Positions 52,140-63,997 of a stretch of DNA of 64,000 nt are shown here, piece after piece (position 1 is the first letter of the stretch; each line of letters starts with the position of its first letter). The stretch covers positions 1 through 64,000 of the forward strand of contig NZ_JAQZSJ010000007.1 in assembly GCF_029360585.1 (NCBI RefSeq). The letters are read 5' to 3'. The position numbers were made by a program, and so were the translations under genes. The stretch is from Cohnella caldifontis (GTDB lineage Bacteria > Bacillota > Bacilli > Paenibacillales > Paenibacillaceae). The notes beneath the pieces are model-generated. The model saw only the letters and a program-made list of their open reading frames with translations, ran no database searches and had not been told where the DNA came from.

Positions 52140-53281
52140 CGGGAAGCTCCGGCGGCCAGGCGGGTGAACCGTTCCGGAGCGAACGCCCCGCCGTACGCCA
52201 AACCAGCGGGCCGTCCGTCCAGCAGGTCCCCCACCCAGCGGGCGGTCGCCGGGCTCAGCAGAATGCCGTTCCGATAATGTCCCGTTGCGACGACGACCTC
52301 CGGCATTCCGGGCACGGGACCGATCAAGGGCCAGCCATCCCGCGTCGCGGGACGAAGGCCGGCCCAGCTGCGGGAAGGCTGCCGCCCGCCCAGGAAAGGA
52401 AACATTTTGCCGCTCCACCGGGTCAAGCGGCCGATGCCCTTCTCCGTTACCGACCGCTCGAAGCCCGCATGATCCTCCGACGCCCCGCACACCAGGCTGC
52501 CGTCTTGTTTGCCGACCCAATACGCCTGGCTGGAGAACACCATGTGCCGTACTTCCGGCGCCGCCTTCTCGTAGGCGCAGATTTGCCCGCGGATGGGATG
52601 CACCGGGACGGCAATCGGAAGCCACCGTTCCCAGAGCGGACTCCAGGCTCCCGCGCACAGCACGGCGCGATCCGCCGCCAACGCGCCCGCCCGCTCCGTT
52701 TCCAAGACGGCGCCCGCCTCGCCGCGCGTTTCGAGCTTCGTCACCCCGCCCGCGTCCCCGACGAGGGTTACGCCGGACCTGCGGCAAGCCTCCTCCAGCG
52801 CCCGGACCAGCTTCGGCGCCGATACGTGGCTTTCGACCGGGCACCACAGCCCCGCCAACGCCTCGCCGGTGAGCGCAGGCTCCAATTTCCGCAAGTCGGC
52901 CGCCTCCAGCAGCTCGCAACGCCCCCCGTATGCGGACTGCCACGCCGCACGGCTTTGCAGCGGAAGCCAGTCGGCCTCGTGCAGCGCCGCCGCCACGCTT
53001 CCGGCCCGCCGCCATTCGGCGTCCATGCCGGACGCCTCCTCGACCTCGCGCACGAATTCGGGATAGGCGTTCAAGCTGTCGAGGCACAGCCGGAAAAACG
53101 CGTCGGGTCCCGCCGCGTTTTCCGAGAAGGGGGCCAGCATGCCCGCCGCGGCGCCCGACGCTTGCCCTCCGAAGGTTTCCTTCTCGACGACCGTCACGCG
53201 GAATCCCCGTTTGGCCGCTTCCCAAGCGCACGAGAGCCCGACGATCCCTCCCCCGACGATAAGAACCGATCGCCCCGCCAT
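52136..53281 (-). CDS. thiO: Glycine oxidase ThiO
   Basis: A 381-residue FAD-dependent oxidase that turns glycine into the imine used for the thiazole ring. The N-terminal dinucleotide-binding motif is VLIVGGGIVGLSCAWEAAKRG, with ETFGGQASGAAAGML next. The C-terminal part has PIRGQICAYEK, WAGLRPATRDGWPLIGPVPG and ATGHYRNGILLSPATARWV. The ATG at 53281 overlaps the thiG stop (TAATG) and has AAAGG ten bases upstream; an ATG six bases earlier is too near. It lies between thiG and thiD. Confidence 0.95.
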   Translation of the reverse strand: MAGRSVLIVGGGIVGLSCAWEAAKRGFRVTVVEKETFGGQASGAAAGMLAPFSENAAGPDAFFRLCLDSLNAYPEFVREVEEASGMDAEWRRAGSVAAALHEADWLPLQSRAAWQSAYGGRCELLEAADLRKLEPALTGEALAGLWCPVESHVSAPKLVRALEEACRRSGVTLVGDAGGVTKLETRGEAGAVLETERAGALAADRAVLCAGAWSPLWERWLPIAVPVHPIRGQICAYEKAAPEVRHMVFSSQAYWVGKQDGSLVCGASEDHAGFERSVTEKGIGRLTRWSGKMFPFLGGRQPSRSWAGLRPATRDGWPLIGPVPGMPEVVVATGHYRNGILLSPATARWVGDLLDGRPAGLAYGGAFAPERFTRLAAGASR

Positions 53282-54261
53282 TACCATCCGGCCTTTCCCA
53301 AGACGGCCGCCCCGCCCGGCGGCCCGAATAGGCTGCCCGCCGGATCGCTGCTGGCGGAGGCGTATTTCTTCTTGGGAATCCTCCCCGCGATCCCGGAGAG
53401 ACGGCCGGCTTCGAGCGCCAGCCTCATCGCCCGCGCCATCGCGGCCGGGTCACGGGACTTGGCCACGGGCGTGTTGACGAGAACGCCGGCGGCCCCGAGC
53501 TCCATCGCCTGCGCGACGTCCGCGGCCGATCCGATGCCCGCGTCCACGATGACGGGCACGCGGGCTTGCTCCGCGATTAATCCGATCGCGTACGGGTTCA
53601 GGATGCCGAGGCCCGTGCCGATCGGCGCCCCGCCCGGCATGACCGCCGAAGCGCCCGCTTCTTCCAGCCTCCGGCAAACGATCGGATCGTCGGAGGTATA
53701 GGGAAGCGCGACGAATCCTTCCTTGACGAGCCTTTCCGTCGCTTTGAGCGTTTCCAGCGCGTCCGGAAGCAGCGTCCGGGGATCCGCGCTGATTTCGATC
53801 TTCACCCAGCGCCCGAGGCCGGCTTCCCGCGCCAGTCGGGCGATGCGCACCGCTTCGTCCGCCGTGCGGGCGCCGGAGGTGTTCGGCAAATAGACCAGCC
53901 CGCGGTCTTCCACGTGCTGGAGCATGGAGTCGTCGCCCGCCGCGTCCAGATTGACGCGGCGCACCGCGAACGTAATGACTTCCGCCCCGGAAGCGTCCAA
54001 GGCTTCGCGCAGCACGGCGGGGCTGGGAAAATGCCCCGTTCCCAAGAAAAACCGCGAAGACAGCCTGCGGCCTCCGATCACCAGATCGTCCAAATCCGCT
54101 TGATCCATCCGATCCGCCTGTTCGATCCGAATTGCCCCATTCGCCAGAAAGTCCCGATTCGCCTGCACGACTTGTTTGGCCCCATCCGCCGGATAATCCC
54201 GACCCGCCAGCTGTTCCCGACCCGCCAGATCACCCGGGTCCTCGCGTTCCCATCCCGCCAT
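53281..54261 (-). CDS. thiG: Thiazole synthase ThiG with N-terminal extension
   Basis: A 326-residue TIM-barrel enzyme that forms the thiazole phosphate from deoxyxylulose phosphate, dehydroglycine and ThiS thiocarboxylate. Conserved blocks: LVIGGRRLSSRFFLGTG, EVITFAVRRVN, LPNTSGARTADEAVR, the Schiff-base Lys in WVKIEI, GASAVMPGGAPIGTG, VIVDAGIGSAADVAQAMELG and VLVNTPVAKSRDP. The normal protein is about 255 residues. Here about 55 residues precede the family start (near DLDDLVIGG), rich in Asp, Gln, Arg and Gly and repetitive. The ATG at 54261 has a good GGAGG, so the extension is probably translated. Confidence 0.92.
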   Translation of the reverse strand: MAGWEREDPGDLAGREQLAGRDYPADGAKQVVQANRDFLANGAIRIEQADRMDQADLDDLVIGGRRLSSRFFLGTGHFPSPAVLREALDASGAEVITFAVRRVNLDAAGDDSMLQHVEDRGLVYLPNTSGARTADEAVRIARLAREAGLGRWVKIEISADPRTLLPDALETLKATERLVKEGFVALPYTSDDPIVCRRLEEAGASAVMPGGAPIGTGLGILNPYAIGLIAEQARVPVIVDAGIGSAADVAQAMELGAAGVLVNTPVAKSRDPAAMARAMRLALEAGRLSGIAGRIPKKKYASASSDPAGSLFGPPGGAAVLGKAGW

Positions 54262-54262
54262 T

Positions 54263-55110
54263 TCAACCGCCTCCCACGAAATGCACGAATTCCACGGAGG
54301 CTCCCGCCGTCAAGCGGAAGTCCCCCCAGCCGGTCCGCGGCACGATGACGCCGCCTACCTCCGCGACCACCCGCCGTTCCGCCAAACCATGTTGCTCAGC
54401 CAGTTCCAGCAGCGTCTCCGCGCCGGTCAACACCGGCCGGCCGTTCACCGATATCCGCCGGTTTTCCGCCTCGCTCCCTGTACCTGCCGTGCCGCGAAAC
54501 TCTGCGATTCGCGCAAGCAGCCGCCGGCATACCCCCTCGGGGTCCGGACTGCCGACGACCGCCGAAACCGCGCACAGCCGCCTCGCGCCCGCAGCGAGCA
54601 CCTCGCCGGCATTGTCCGGGGTGATGCCTCCGATCGCGACGAACGGAATGCGGATTTCCGCGGCCGCCTGCGCCACGTAAGCGGTCGTAACCGCGGCGCG
54701 TCCCGGCTTCGTGCCGGTCGGATACACGGGGCCGACCCCGATGTAATCCGCTCCCTGCCGCTGGGCTTCCCGCGCCTGCTCGATCGAATGCGTGGAAATG
54801 CCGATGATGCGGTCCGGGCCGAGGAGTCTCCTCGCTTCGGCCAGCGGCAGATCGTCTTGTCCCAGATGAACCCCGTCGGCGTCCACAGCCAGCGCCACGT
54901 CGGGATGGTCGTTCACGACGAACGGAACGCCATAAGCCGAAGCCAGCTTGCGGAGCATTTTCGCCTTTTCCAGCAACTCCCGCTTCGAAGCGCGTTTGTC
55001 CCGCAGCTGCAGGAAGTCGGCGCCGCCCTTCAAAGCGGCCTCCATCACTTCGCGCAGCGAACGGCCGGGATGGTAATTCTCCCCCGTGATGACGTATAAC
55101 CGAAAATCCT

Positions 55111-55114
<4 letters not shown>
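54263..55114 (-). CDS. thiE: ThiE-ThiS fusion (thiamine-phosphate synthase joined to sulfur carrier)
   Basis: A 283-residue single frame. Residues 1-205 are ThiE, which couples HMP-PP to thiazole phosphate: FLQLRDKRASKREL, VVNDHPDVALAVDADGVHLG, GISTHSIEQA, YIGVGPVYPTGTKPG, VAIGGITPDNAGEV. The TGTK block marks ThiE rather than the tautomerase TenI. After a short linker the last 65 residues are ThiS (RISVNGRPVLTGAETLLELA, RVVAEVGGVIVPR, ending FVHFVGGG) with the required C-terminal Gly-Gly. No stop lies between; a GTG inside the ThiS strand would make a truncated start. The ATG overlaps the thiF stop; thiG starts one base after its stop. Confidence 0.93.
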
Positions 55115-57985
<2,871 letters not shown>

Positions 57986-58154
57986 CTAGGAGGCCTGCAA
58001 TGGAAAAATGGCGATCGGCGCGCACTGCCGCAAGGGTGAAAGACACGGGGACGGAGCAACGGACCTGCCGGCCGCGGCCGGCGTTCGATTCGCCCACGGT
58101 TTCCATCCGCGCTTGCGGAACGTCCCCTTCTACCGCTCCTTACGCGAACGGCAC

Positions 58155-58185
58155 GAAAAAAAGCCGCCCCGTACGGAGCGGCTTT
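58155..58185 (-). terminator. TPP-riboswitch expression-platform terminator
   Basis: AAAGCCGC and GCGGCTTT form a stem with a CCCGTACGGA-type loop. On the minus strand it is followed by TTTTTTTCGTG. It lies between the aptamer and thiC. The 200 bp from here to thiC form a long leader in which I see no gene. Confidence 0.8.
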
Positions 58186-58275
58186 GAGGTGTCGGATCCG
58201 AACGGAAAAAGGAACGGCGTGCCGGAGCGCACCTGTCCATTCTCCGCGTATCGCTGACGCGCACAAATCCACTTT

Positions 58276-58356
58276 CCTACGCTGGCATGACCCAGATCAG
58301 GTTCGAAGGGACCAAGGCTCTCGCCTTATCTCAGCCCTTGCGGGCGCCCCTAGTGG
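58276..58356 (-). promoter_or_regulatory. TPP (THI-box) riboswitch of the thi operon
   Basis: The minus strand has the THI-box order: CCACTAGGGG, GGGCTGAGATAAGG, CCCTTCGAACCTGATCTGGG and CATGCCAGCGTAGG. TPP binding should favour the terminator at 58155-58185 and reduce thiC expression. Confidence 0.96.
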
Positions 58357-58369
58357 AATTCCAACTCAG

Positions 58370-58399
58370 ACTTTACACCTTTTGCTTTCCGGCTGTCAA
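58370..58399 (-). promoter_or_regulatory. Promoter of the thi operon
   Basis: On the minus strand a perfect TTGACA (58394-58399) lies 18 bases from TAAAGT (58370-58375), ending about 14 bases before the riboswitch. Confidence 0.6.
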
Positions 58400-58412
58400 G
58401 CGGCGGCTTCTC

Positions 58413-59360
58413 TCATTCGCCGTCCGCAAGCGCCAGCCCGTTCTCCAGTTCCCCCACGGGCAGGAACAGCGGCCTTTCCTGCCCGTGCGGCGTATCGGGA
58501 CCGTGCGTGCTGATCCACAGCCGCCCTTCGAAATCGCGGAACAGGCTCGAATGTCCCGCGTTCCGGTCCATCAGCAGCCGGTCGTCGTGCGTCCACGGCC
58601 CTTCGATGCGCCCGGACGGCGACCGCGCGATCGCGACGGTGTAGCCGCCCAAGCCATGATCCCCATAGTTCGGGACCGAATAACTCGACCACAGCAACAG
58701 CAACTCTCCGTTACGCGCCTTGTAGAGGAACGGGGCATCCGTCAAATACCCCGTCTTCTCGATCCGCGGATCGCCGAACAAGCGGATCCATTTCGTTTCC
58801 GCCGCGTTCAGGATCGTGACGGGTTCACCATATGATGACCGCAGATTGTCCGTCAACCGCAGCGCTTTGATCTTCCCTTCGTAAATTTCCGTCCATTCGT
58901 GGCAGAACACGATCCAACGCTGCCCTTCGTCGTCTTGGTAATACGTGCCGTCGAGGCATTCATGGCCCGCCGGCGTGACGGGACCGCCGCTGTGCGGCCG
59001 GTAAGGCCCCGCGGGGTGATCGGCGATGAGAATGCCGGTGCCGCGGTTTTCCCCGATACCGCCTTTGAACGACGCGAACATGTAGAACCTGCCGTCAATC
59101 GCGAACACCTCGGGCGCCCAATAATGCCGCACGCCCCAGAAGCCTTTGGGGGGCTGGAACGCGACGTACGGCCCCTCCCATTCCCGAAGGTCTTCCGAGA
59201 CGAACACTTCGAAAATCGGGTCCTTGTCCCCGCAGCCGTCCGCGAACGTCGTTCCGAACAAATAATATTTTCCTTCCGCGGCATACGGGAATACGAAAGG
59301 ATCCCGCATGCGGATTTCGTCCGAAGCCCATTTCCGAATCGTGCGGAAGCCGGTTTCCAC
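58413..59360 (-). CDS. Glycoside hydrolase family 43-type protein (intracellular)
   Basis: A 315-residue five-bladed beta-propeller hydrolase of the GH43 type. The catalytic base is probably the Asp in MRDPFVFPYAAEG; blade repeats include WAPEVFAIDGRFYMFAS, GTYYQDDEGQRWIVFCHEW and DAPFLYKARNGELLLLWSS. No signal peptide is seen, so it likely finishes imported arabino- or xylo-oligosaccharides inside the cell. The start is a GTG at 59360 with AAAGGGGG ten bases upstream; an ATG at MRDPF is less likely. It is the last gene of the sugar operon, 23 bp after the GH2 gene. Its exact bond specificity is unknown. Confidence 0.85.
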   Translation of the reverse strand: METGFRTIRKWASDEIRMRDPFVFPYAAEGKYYLFGTTFADGCGDKDPIFEVFVSEDLREWEGPYVAFQPPKGFWGVRHYWAPEVFAIDGRFYMFASFKGGIGENRGTGILIADHPAGPYRPHSGGPVTPAGHECLDGTYYQDDEGQRWIVFCHEWTEIYEGKIKALRLTDNLRSSYGEPVTILNAAETKWIRLFGDPRIEKTGYLTDAPFLYKARNGELLLLWSSYSVPNYGDHGLGGYTVAIARSPSGRIEGPWTHDDRLLMDRNAGHSSLFRDFEGRLWISTHGPDTPHGQERPLFLPVGELENGLALADGE

Positions 59361-59383
59361 GCCGCGTCCGCCCCCTTTCCGCT

Positions 59384-61183
59384 CTATTCCCGAATGACGG
59401 GCGAATGCCGCATCAAGTTGATCTTCCGGATCTCCTCCGGATCGCATTTGGGCTTCCGGTCGTACGTGAGGAGCCCGTTGATCTCCTGCTCGACGTCCGT
59501 CAATTGCGTATAACAGAATCCGTTCAGGACGCGGGACTCGTATACCGCTTCGAGAACCCTCCGATACTCCCGGACCAGTTCCTCGGACGTGGAGACCGAC
59601 GTGTACCCCCATCCGGATTCCGCCCCGGCCTTATAGGCGATGCCGCCGAATTCGGTCAGCAGGATCGGTTCTCCGAGGTGGCCGAAACCGTCCGCGTAAA
59701 GCGCGCGCAGCGACGGCTGCGACTGCAGGATCCCGTCTTTCGTCGCGAGCGCACGCTTGAACTCCGCGTACTTCTCCGTTTCTTCCGGCAAGCCGTGGTT
59801 GTAATTATGGACGGCGCAAATATCGGTGCGGGTCATTTCCCAACCGTCGTTGGATATGACCAGGCGCGTCGGGTCGAGCGAGTGGATCAGGCTGTACAAA
59901 GCCAGGCTGTGATGCTGCTGGCGGGAATCGCCGCGGATGTTCGGCACGCCCCAGCTTTCGTTGAGCGGGACCCACACGAGAATGGACGGGTGATTGTAGT
60001 CCCGTTCGACGATTTCGATCCATTCTTTCGTCAAACGGGCCGCCGCGCCGTTCGAGTACGACGGGGACGAGGCGCACTCCCCCCAGACGATGAAGCCCAA
60101 CTTGTCCGCCCAGTACAGGAAGCGGGGGTCCTCCACCTTCTGGTGCTTGCGGCAGCCGTTAAAACCCATCGCTTTGGCCAGCTCGATGTCCCGCCGCAGA
60201 TCGTCGTCGCTCGGCGCGGTCAGCAGCCCTTCCGGCCAATATCCCTGATCCAAAATCAGCCTTTGGTAATAGGGCTTGTTGTTCAAGAACACCATGCCGT
60301 TCTCTTGGCGAACCTTCCGCATGCCGAAATACGAGCGCACCTCGTCCAGCGTTCGGCCGTCCTTGCGCAGCGTGAACGTCACTTCGAACAGGTTCGGATG
60401 TTCGGGCGTCCAGGTCCACCCCGGTTGGTGATAACCCGTGCGGAAAATTTCGCGGCCGAACAGGTTGATGGACCGTCTGGCGTATCGATCCAGGATGACG
60501 ATCCGATCCCGCGCCGCCGTGCGGCCTTGAAACGCGATTTCGATCCCGAGCTCGGCTCCGGCCGCCGGACCCGCGAATTCGAGTTCGATCGAGATGTCGC
60601 CGCGGTCGATGTCCGGATGAAACCGGACCGTCTCCAAATGGACGGGATCGACCGGCTCCAGCCACACCGTCTGCCAAATCCCCGTCGTCCGCGTGTACCA
60701 GATCCCCGCCGACTGCTCCACCCAGAACTGTTTTCCCCTCGGGATCGTCTCGTCCGTCGACGGGTCTTCGACCCGAACGGCGATCTGCTCTTCCTGCCAG
60801 GTCAACTCTTCGGTGATGTCGAATCCGAACGGCGTATGTCCGCCCTCATGCGTGCCGACGTATTTCCCGTTCACGTACACCCATGCCCGGTAATCGACGG
60901 CGCCGAAACGCAGCCATACGCGCTTGTTTTTCCAAGCTTCGTCCACGCGAAAATTCCGCTTATACCAGACCCAGTCGTGGAACGACGGGTCGTGAATGCC
61001 GCTCAGCGAGGATTGGTAGGCGAACGGAACTTCGATCCGGCCTTGAAGCTCGCGCCCCGTATCGAACCATCGGTCCGCCAGCCCGACATTGCCGTCGTCA
61101 AAGGCGAACTGCCACGTTCCGTTCAGATTTTGCCATGATTCCCGGACGAACTGCGGTCTGGGATATTCGATTCTCTTCGCCAT
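59384..61183 (-). CDS. Glycoside hydrolase family 2 protein (beta-galactosidase/glucuronidase type)
   Basis: A 599-residue cytoplasmic hydrolase. Domains in order: jelly-roll sugar-binding (about 10-175; NLNGTWQFAFD, RVWLRFGAVDYRAWVYVNGK), an immunoglobulin-like domain, and the TIM barrel with FNGCRKHQKVEDPRFLYWAD, the acid/base Glu in WVPLNESWGVPN and the nucleophile Glu in ILLTEFGGIAY. No signal peptide. In this operon the substrate may be a beta-linked galactosyl or arabinosyl residue of a side chain, which is inference. GAGGAG lies seven bases before the ATG. Confidence 0.92.
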   Translation of the reverse strand: MAKRIEYPRPQFVRESWQNLNGTWQFAFDDGNVGLADRWFDTGRELQGRIEVPFAYQSSLSGIHDPSFHDWVWYKRNFRVDEAWKNKRVWLRFGAVDYRAWVYVNGKYVGTHEGGHTPFGFDITEELTWQEEQIAVRVEDPSTDETIPRGKQFWVEQSAGIWYTRTTGIWQTVWLEPVDPVHLETVRFHPDIDRGDISIELEFAGPAAGAELGIEIAFQGRTAARDRIVILDRYARRSINLFGREIFRTGYHQPGWTWTPEHPNLFEVTFTLRKDGRTLDEVRSYFGMRKVRQENGMVFLNNKPYYQRLILDQGYWPEGLLTAPSDDDLRRDIELAKAMGFNGCRKHQKVEDPRFLYWADKLGFIVWGECASSPSYSNGAAARLTKEWIEIVERDYNHPSILVWVPLNESWGVPNIRGDSRQQHHSLALYSLIHSLDPTRLVISNDGWEMTRTDICAVHNYNHGLPEETEKYAEFKRALATKDGILQSQPSLRALYADGFGHLGEPILLTEFGGIAYKAGAESGWGYTSVSTSEELVREYRRVLEAVYESRVLNGFCYTQLTDVEQEINGLLTYDRKPKCDPEEIRKINLMRHSPVIRE

Positions 61184-61203
61184 GCGACCACTCCTCATGC
61201 CGG

Positions 61204-62253
61204 TTATCCGTTCTTCTTCTTCACGTAGGGACCCGGCCTTGGCGACGTCCCGGGCTCCCCGCCCGGCACGGCCGGCCATCCGTCCTTCCACTCGAGCGGA
61301 TCGATCATCAAGGGCCGTTTGGTGGCGCCGTTCATTATCGTGGGATCGTCCGGATCGATCGCGTGGTACACGATCCAGTCCCGCCCGCGGTCGTCCGCGA
61401 TCACGGCATTGTGACCGGGACCGACGAACCGTTTGCCTTCCCCGTCCGGATTCGCTTGCAGCAGCGGCGTGCCGCCTCCGGACGCCAGGTCGACGCCGTC
61501 CCGGTCCAGGTACGGCCCCCGGATCGACTTCGCCCGCCCGATTTTCACGTTGTAGGTGCTGAACGCCCCTTCGCAGCAGGAACCGCTGGAGCCGAAGAAA
61601 TAATAGTTTCCGTCCCGTTTCACGATATACGGGGCTTCGTACTGGATATCGGCGACCGGGAATTTCTCCCCGACCGTATGCAGCCCGTCCTCGGACAGCT
61701 CGATGCCGTATATCCCGTGGAAGCTGCCCCAGAACAAATAGGCCTTGCCGTCGTCGTCCTCGTAGTAGAACGGGTCGATCGAGTTCGCCACGCCGATGCC
61801 GTCGCTGTCGAACAGTTTGCCGCGGTCGGTAAAAGGCCCTTCCAGACGGTCCGCAGTCGCGACGCCGATGCCCGGGTTCGGATCTCCCCACAGCGAGAAC
61901 GCGTAGTACAGGTAATAGTTGCCGTCCTTGTGCCTGGAGATGTCCGGCGCCCACAAGCCCCCGTCGTCTTTCCACAGCGGCTTGATGTCGAACGCGTCCC
62001 GCACGAATTCCCAATGGCTCAAATCCGCCGAGCGGATGACCGGAATCAAGTGCACAAGCCCGTCGTCCCAGGCGTCTTCCGTGCCGTACGCGTAATAGTA
62101 ACCGTCATCCGCCTTGAGGACGGACGGATCGGCGAATACCGGACGGAACACGGGATTGGCATAGTCGGCCGGCGGAGCTTCTTTCGCGCATCCGGCCAAC
62201 GCGGACAACAGCGCCAATGCGACGATCGCGATCCTGAACACGCGATTCCTCAT
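61204..62253 (-). CDS. Lipoprotein GH43 endo-arabinanase-like hydrolase
   Basis: A 349-residue secreted enzyme. The signal peptide has lipobox LAGC (about residue 22). The propeller domain shows the catalytic Asp in FADPSVLKADDGYYYAYG, the modulating Asp in GLWAPDISRHKDGNYYLYYA, SIDPFYYEDDDGKAYLFWG, the acid Glu in YEAPYIVKRDGNYYFFGSSG and SCCEGAFSTYNVKIGRA. The last pair of blocks is characteristic of endo-1,5-alpha-L-arabinanases. It probably works at the cell surface and feeds the ABC permeases. Its ATG overlaps the stop of the upstream permease gene (ATGA). Confidence 0.9.
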   Translation of the reverse strand: MRNRVFRIAIVALALLSALAGCAKEAPPADYANPVFRPVFADPSVLKADDGYYYAYGTEDAWDDGLVHLIPVIRSADLSHWEFVRDAFDIKPLWKDDGGLWAPDISRHKDGNYYLYYAFSLWGDPNPGIGVATADRLEGPFTDRGKLFDSDGIGVANSIDPFYYEDDDGKAYLFWGSFHGIYGIELSEDGLHTVGEKFPVADIQYEAPYIVKRDGNYYFFGSSGSCCEGAFSTYNVKIGRAKSIRGPYLDRDGVDLASGGGTPLLQANPDGEGKRFVGPGHNAVIADDRGRDWIVYHAIDPDDPTIMNGATKRPLMIDPLEWKDGWPAVPGGEPGTSPRPGPYVKKKNG

Positions 62254-63086
62254 TTGATCCCCGACTGGGTAATGCCCCGGACGATCGATTTTTGCGCGAG
62301 CAGGAATACGATCAGAACCGGAATGGCCGCGATCGTCGACAAAGCCATCAGTTTGTTCGGGGCGTTCACGTAACTGCCCTGCGTCATGACCGCGATGCCG
62401 GACGTGAGCGTCTGCATCCGGTCGTCGCCGCCGGAAGCGTAGAACGGCCAAATATAGTCGTTGAAAATGCCCATGAACGTCAGAACGGCGAGCGTCGACA
62501 GGATCGACTTCGAGGACGGCAGCAGCACGGATTGGAAAATGCGCCACTTGTTCGCCCCGTCGATGTACGCCGCCTCCTCGAGCTCCTTCGGGAACCCTCG
62601 GAAAAATTGGTACAGCAGGAACACCCCGAACGCGGAGCCGGTAAACGGCAAGTAAAACGCGTGGTACGTGCCGATGAGCCCAAGATCCTGGAACAGCACG
62701 TATTGGGGCACGAACCAGATGATGCCCGGGATCATGAGCGTGCTGAGGAACAAGGGCACCAGCAGCTTTTTGAAAGGAACGTCCAGACGCGCCAACCCGT
62801 AAGCGGCCAGCGCGTCCACGGCCAGAACGAGCACGGTGCCGACGACGGAGACGAGCAGCGAGTTGTTGATCCATCGGAGGATCGGAACGTCCAGGGCACC
62901 GCCCTTTAAGGCATCGGTATAGTTGATGAGCGTCGGCTCGTTCGGGATGAAGCTTAAGGAGGGGAGGAACGCCTCCACGTCCGATTTCAGGGAAATGGTC
63001 ACCATCCAGATCACCGGGACGATGAAGATGACGCCCAGCAAGACCGCGACGAGCAGCAGCAAAGCCTGCTTCGTTTTCGCTCCCAT
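62250..63086 (-). CDS. Carbohydrate ABC transporter permease (MalG type)
   Basis: A 278-residue membrane permease of the CUT1 group. Six helices are visible, with the ATPase-contacting EAA loop EEAAYIDGANKWRIFQSVLL. The C-terminal ALSTIAAIPVLIVFLLAQKSIVRGITQSGIK is typical of MalG-like subunits. It starts at 63086, sharing one base with the stop of the MalF-type gene (TGATG). No ATPase gene is present here, as in many Firmicutes that use a shared MsmK-type ATPase. Confidence 0.94.
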   Translation of the reverse strand: MGAKTKQALLLLVAVLLGVIFIVPVIWMVTISLKSDVEAFLPSLSFIPNEPTLINYTDALKGGALDVPILRWINNSLLVSVVGTVLVLAVDALAAYGLARLDVPFKKLLVPLFLSTLMIPGIIWFVPQYVLFQDLGLIGTYHAFYLPFTGSAFGVFLLYQFFRGFPKELEEAAYIDGANKWRIFQSVLLPSSKSILSTLAVLTFMGIFNDYIWPFYASGGDDRMQTLTSGIAVMTQGSYVNAPNKLMALSTIAAIPVLIVFLLAQKSIVRGITQSGIK

Positions 63087-63997
63087 CACGACGCCTCCTT
63101 CCGGAACATCAACCGGTAAAGGATCGCCGATACCGCCATCATGATAAGGCCGAGCAAGATGGCCATCGCCGAAGCGGCGCCGCCTTGGTGCTGCCCGTAA
63201 GCGACGTCGAACACTTTCATCAGCATGACGTTCGTCTCGAAGCCCGGTCCTCCGCGGGTCATCAGGTTCGGTTGGGCGAAGACGTTGAACGATGCGATCA
63301 CGGTCATGATCAGCACGACCGCGGTCACGTTCTTGATCGAAGGCAGCGTAATCCGGATCAGCCGCTGCCACGCGGAAGCCCCGTCGATTTTGGCGGCCTC
63401 GTACAATTCCTCCGGCACCTCGTTCAAGCCGTTGATGAACAGCATCATGTTGAAGCCGATCGTCCACCAGACCGTGGAGGCGACCAGCGCGATCCATACC
63501 CAAGGGGTGTCGGTGAACCAGCCGATGTGCTGCGACCGGTGAATATGGAGCCGATCCAGCATCAGGTTCAGGAAGCCGGAATCCGTGTCGAACACCCGCA
63601 TCCAGATCGTGGCCATGACGGTCGCCGAAATGGCGTACGGCAGGAAAAACACGGTGCGGAAGAGGCCGCGCGCTTTCGCGGTCAGCGCGCCTACGAGCAG
63701 CGCGAGCGCAAGCCCGACCGCGATCAGGACGGGAACGGAATAGACGACGAACTTCAAGGTGCCCCATAAGCCCCGGACGAAGGAATCGTGGACGTAAGTG
63801 CCCGGCGTGAATATGTCTTTGTAATTCTTGAAGCCGACGAATTCGTGCGTCCCCAGCATATCGTTGTTCTGCAGGCTGAGCACGAGACCCGAAACGAGCG
63901 GGTAAAGCAGGAACACGCCGAAGCAAAGCAGATAGGGGAGCACAAACAGGCCGGACGTCAGCTTCGATTTCCAGCTCCCTTTCATCCCGTTCACCAC
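63086..63997 (-). CDS. Carbohydrate ABC transporter permease (MalF type)
   Basis: A roughly 300-residue membrane permease that pairs with the MalG-type protein. It has six hydrophobic helices and the EAA loop EELYEAAKIDGASAWQRLIRI. The N-terminus (KLTSGLFVLPYLLCFGVFLLYPL) is typical. Possible starts are GTG at 63997 or 63994 and ATG at 63985; the ribosome binding site lies at or beyond the window edge, so the start cannot be fixed. The substrate-binding protein and any regulator are expected to the right of the window. Confidence 0.92.
   Translation of the reverse strand: MVNGMKGSWKSKLTSGLFVLPYLLCFGVFLLYPLVSGLVLSLQNNDMLGTHEFVGFKNYKDIFTPGTYVHDSFVRGLWGTLKFVVYSVPVLIAVGLALALLVGALTAKARGLFRTVFFLPYAISATVMATIWMRVFDTDSGFLNLMLDRLHIHRSQHIGWFTDTPWVWIALVASTVWWTIGFNMMLFINGLNEVPEELYEAAKIDGASAWQRLIRITLPSIKNVTAVVLIMTVIASFNVFAQPNLMTRGGPGFETNVMLMKVFDVAYGQHQGGAASAMAILLGLIMMAVSAILYRLMFRKEAS

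Noticed and set aside
52136..53231. Extended thiD frame running through thiO
   Set aside because: The extension is a shadow of thiO in another frame; the ATG at 52139 overlapping the thiO stop is the natural start.
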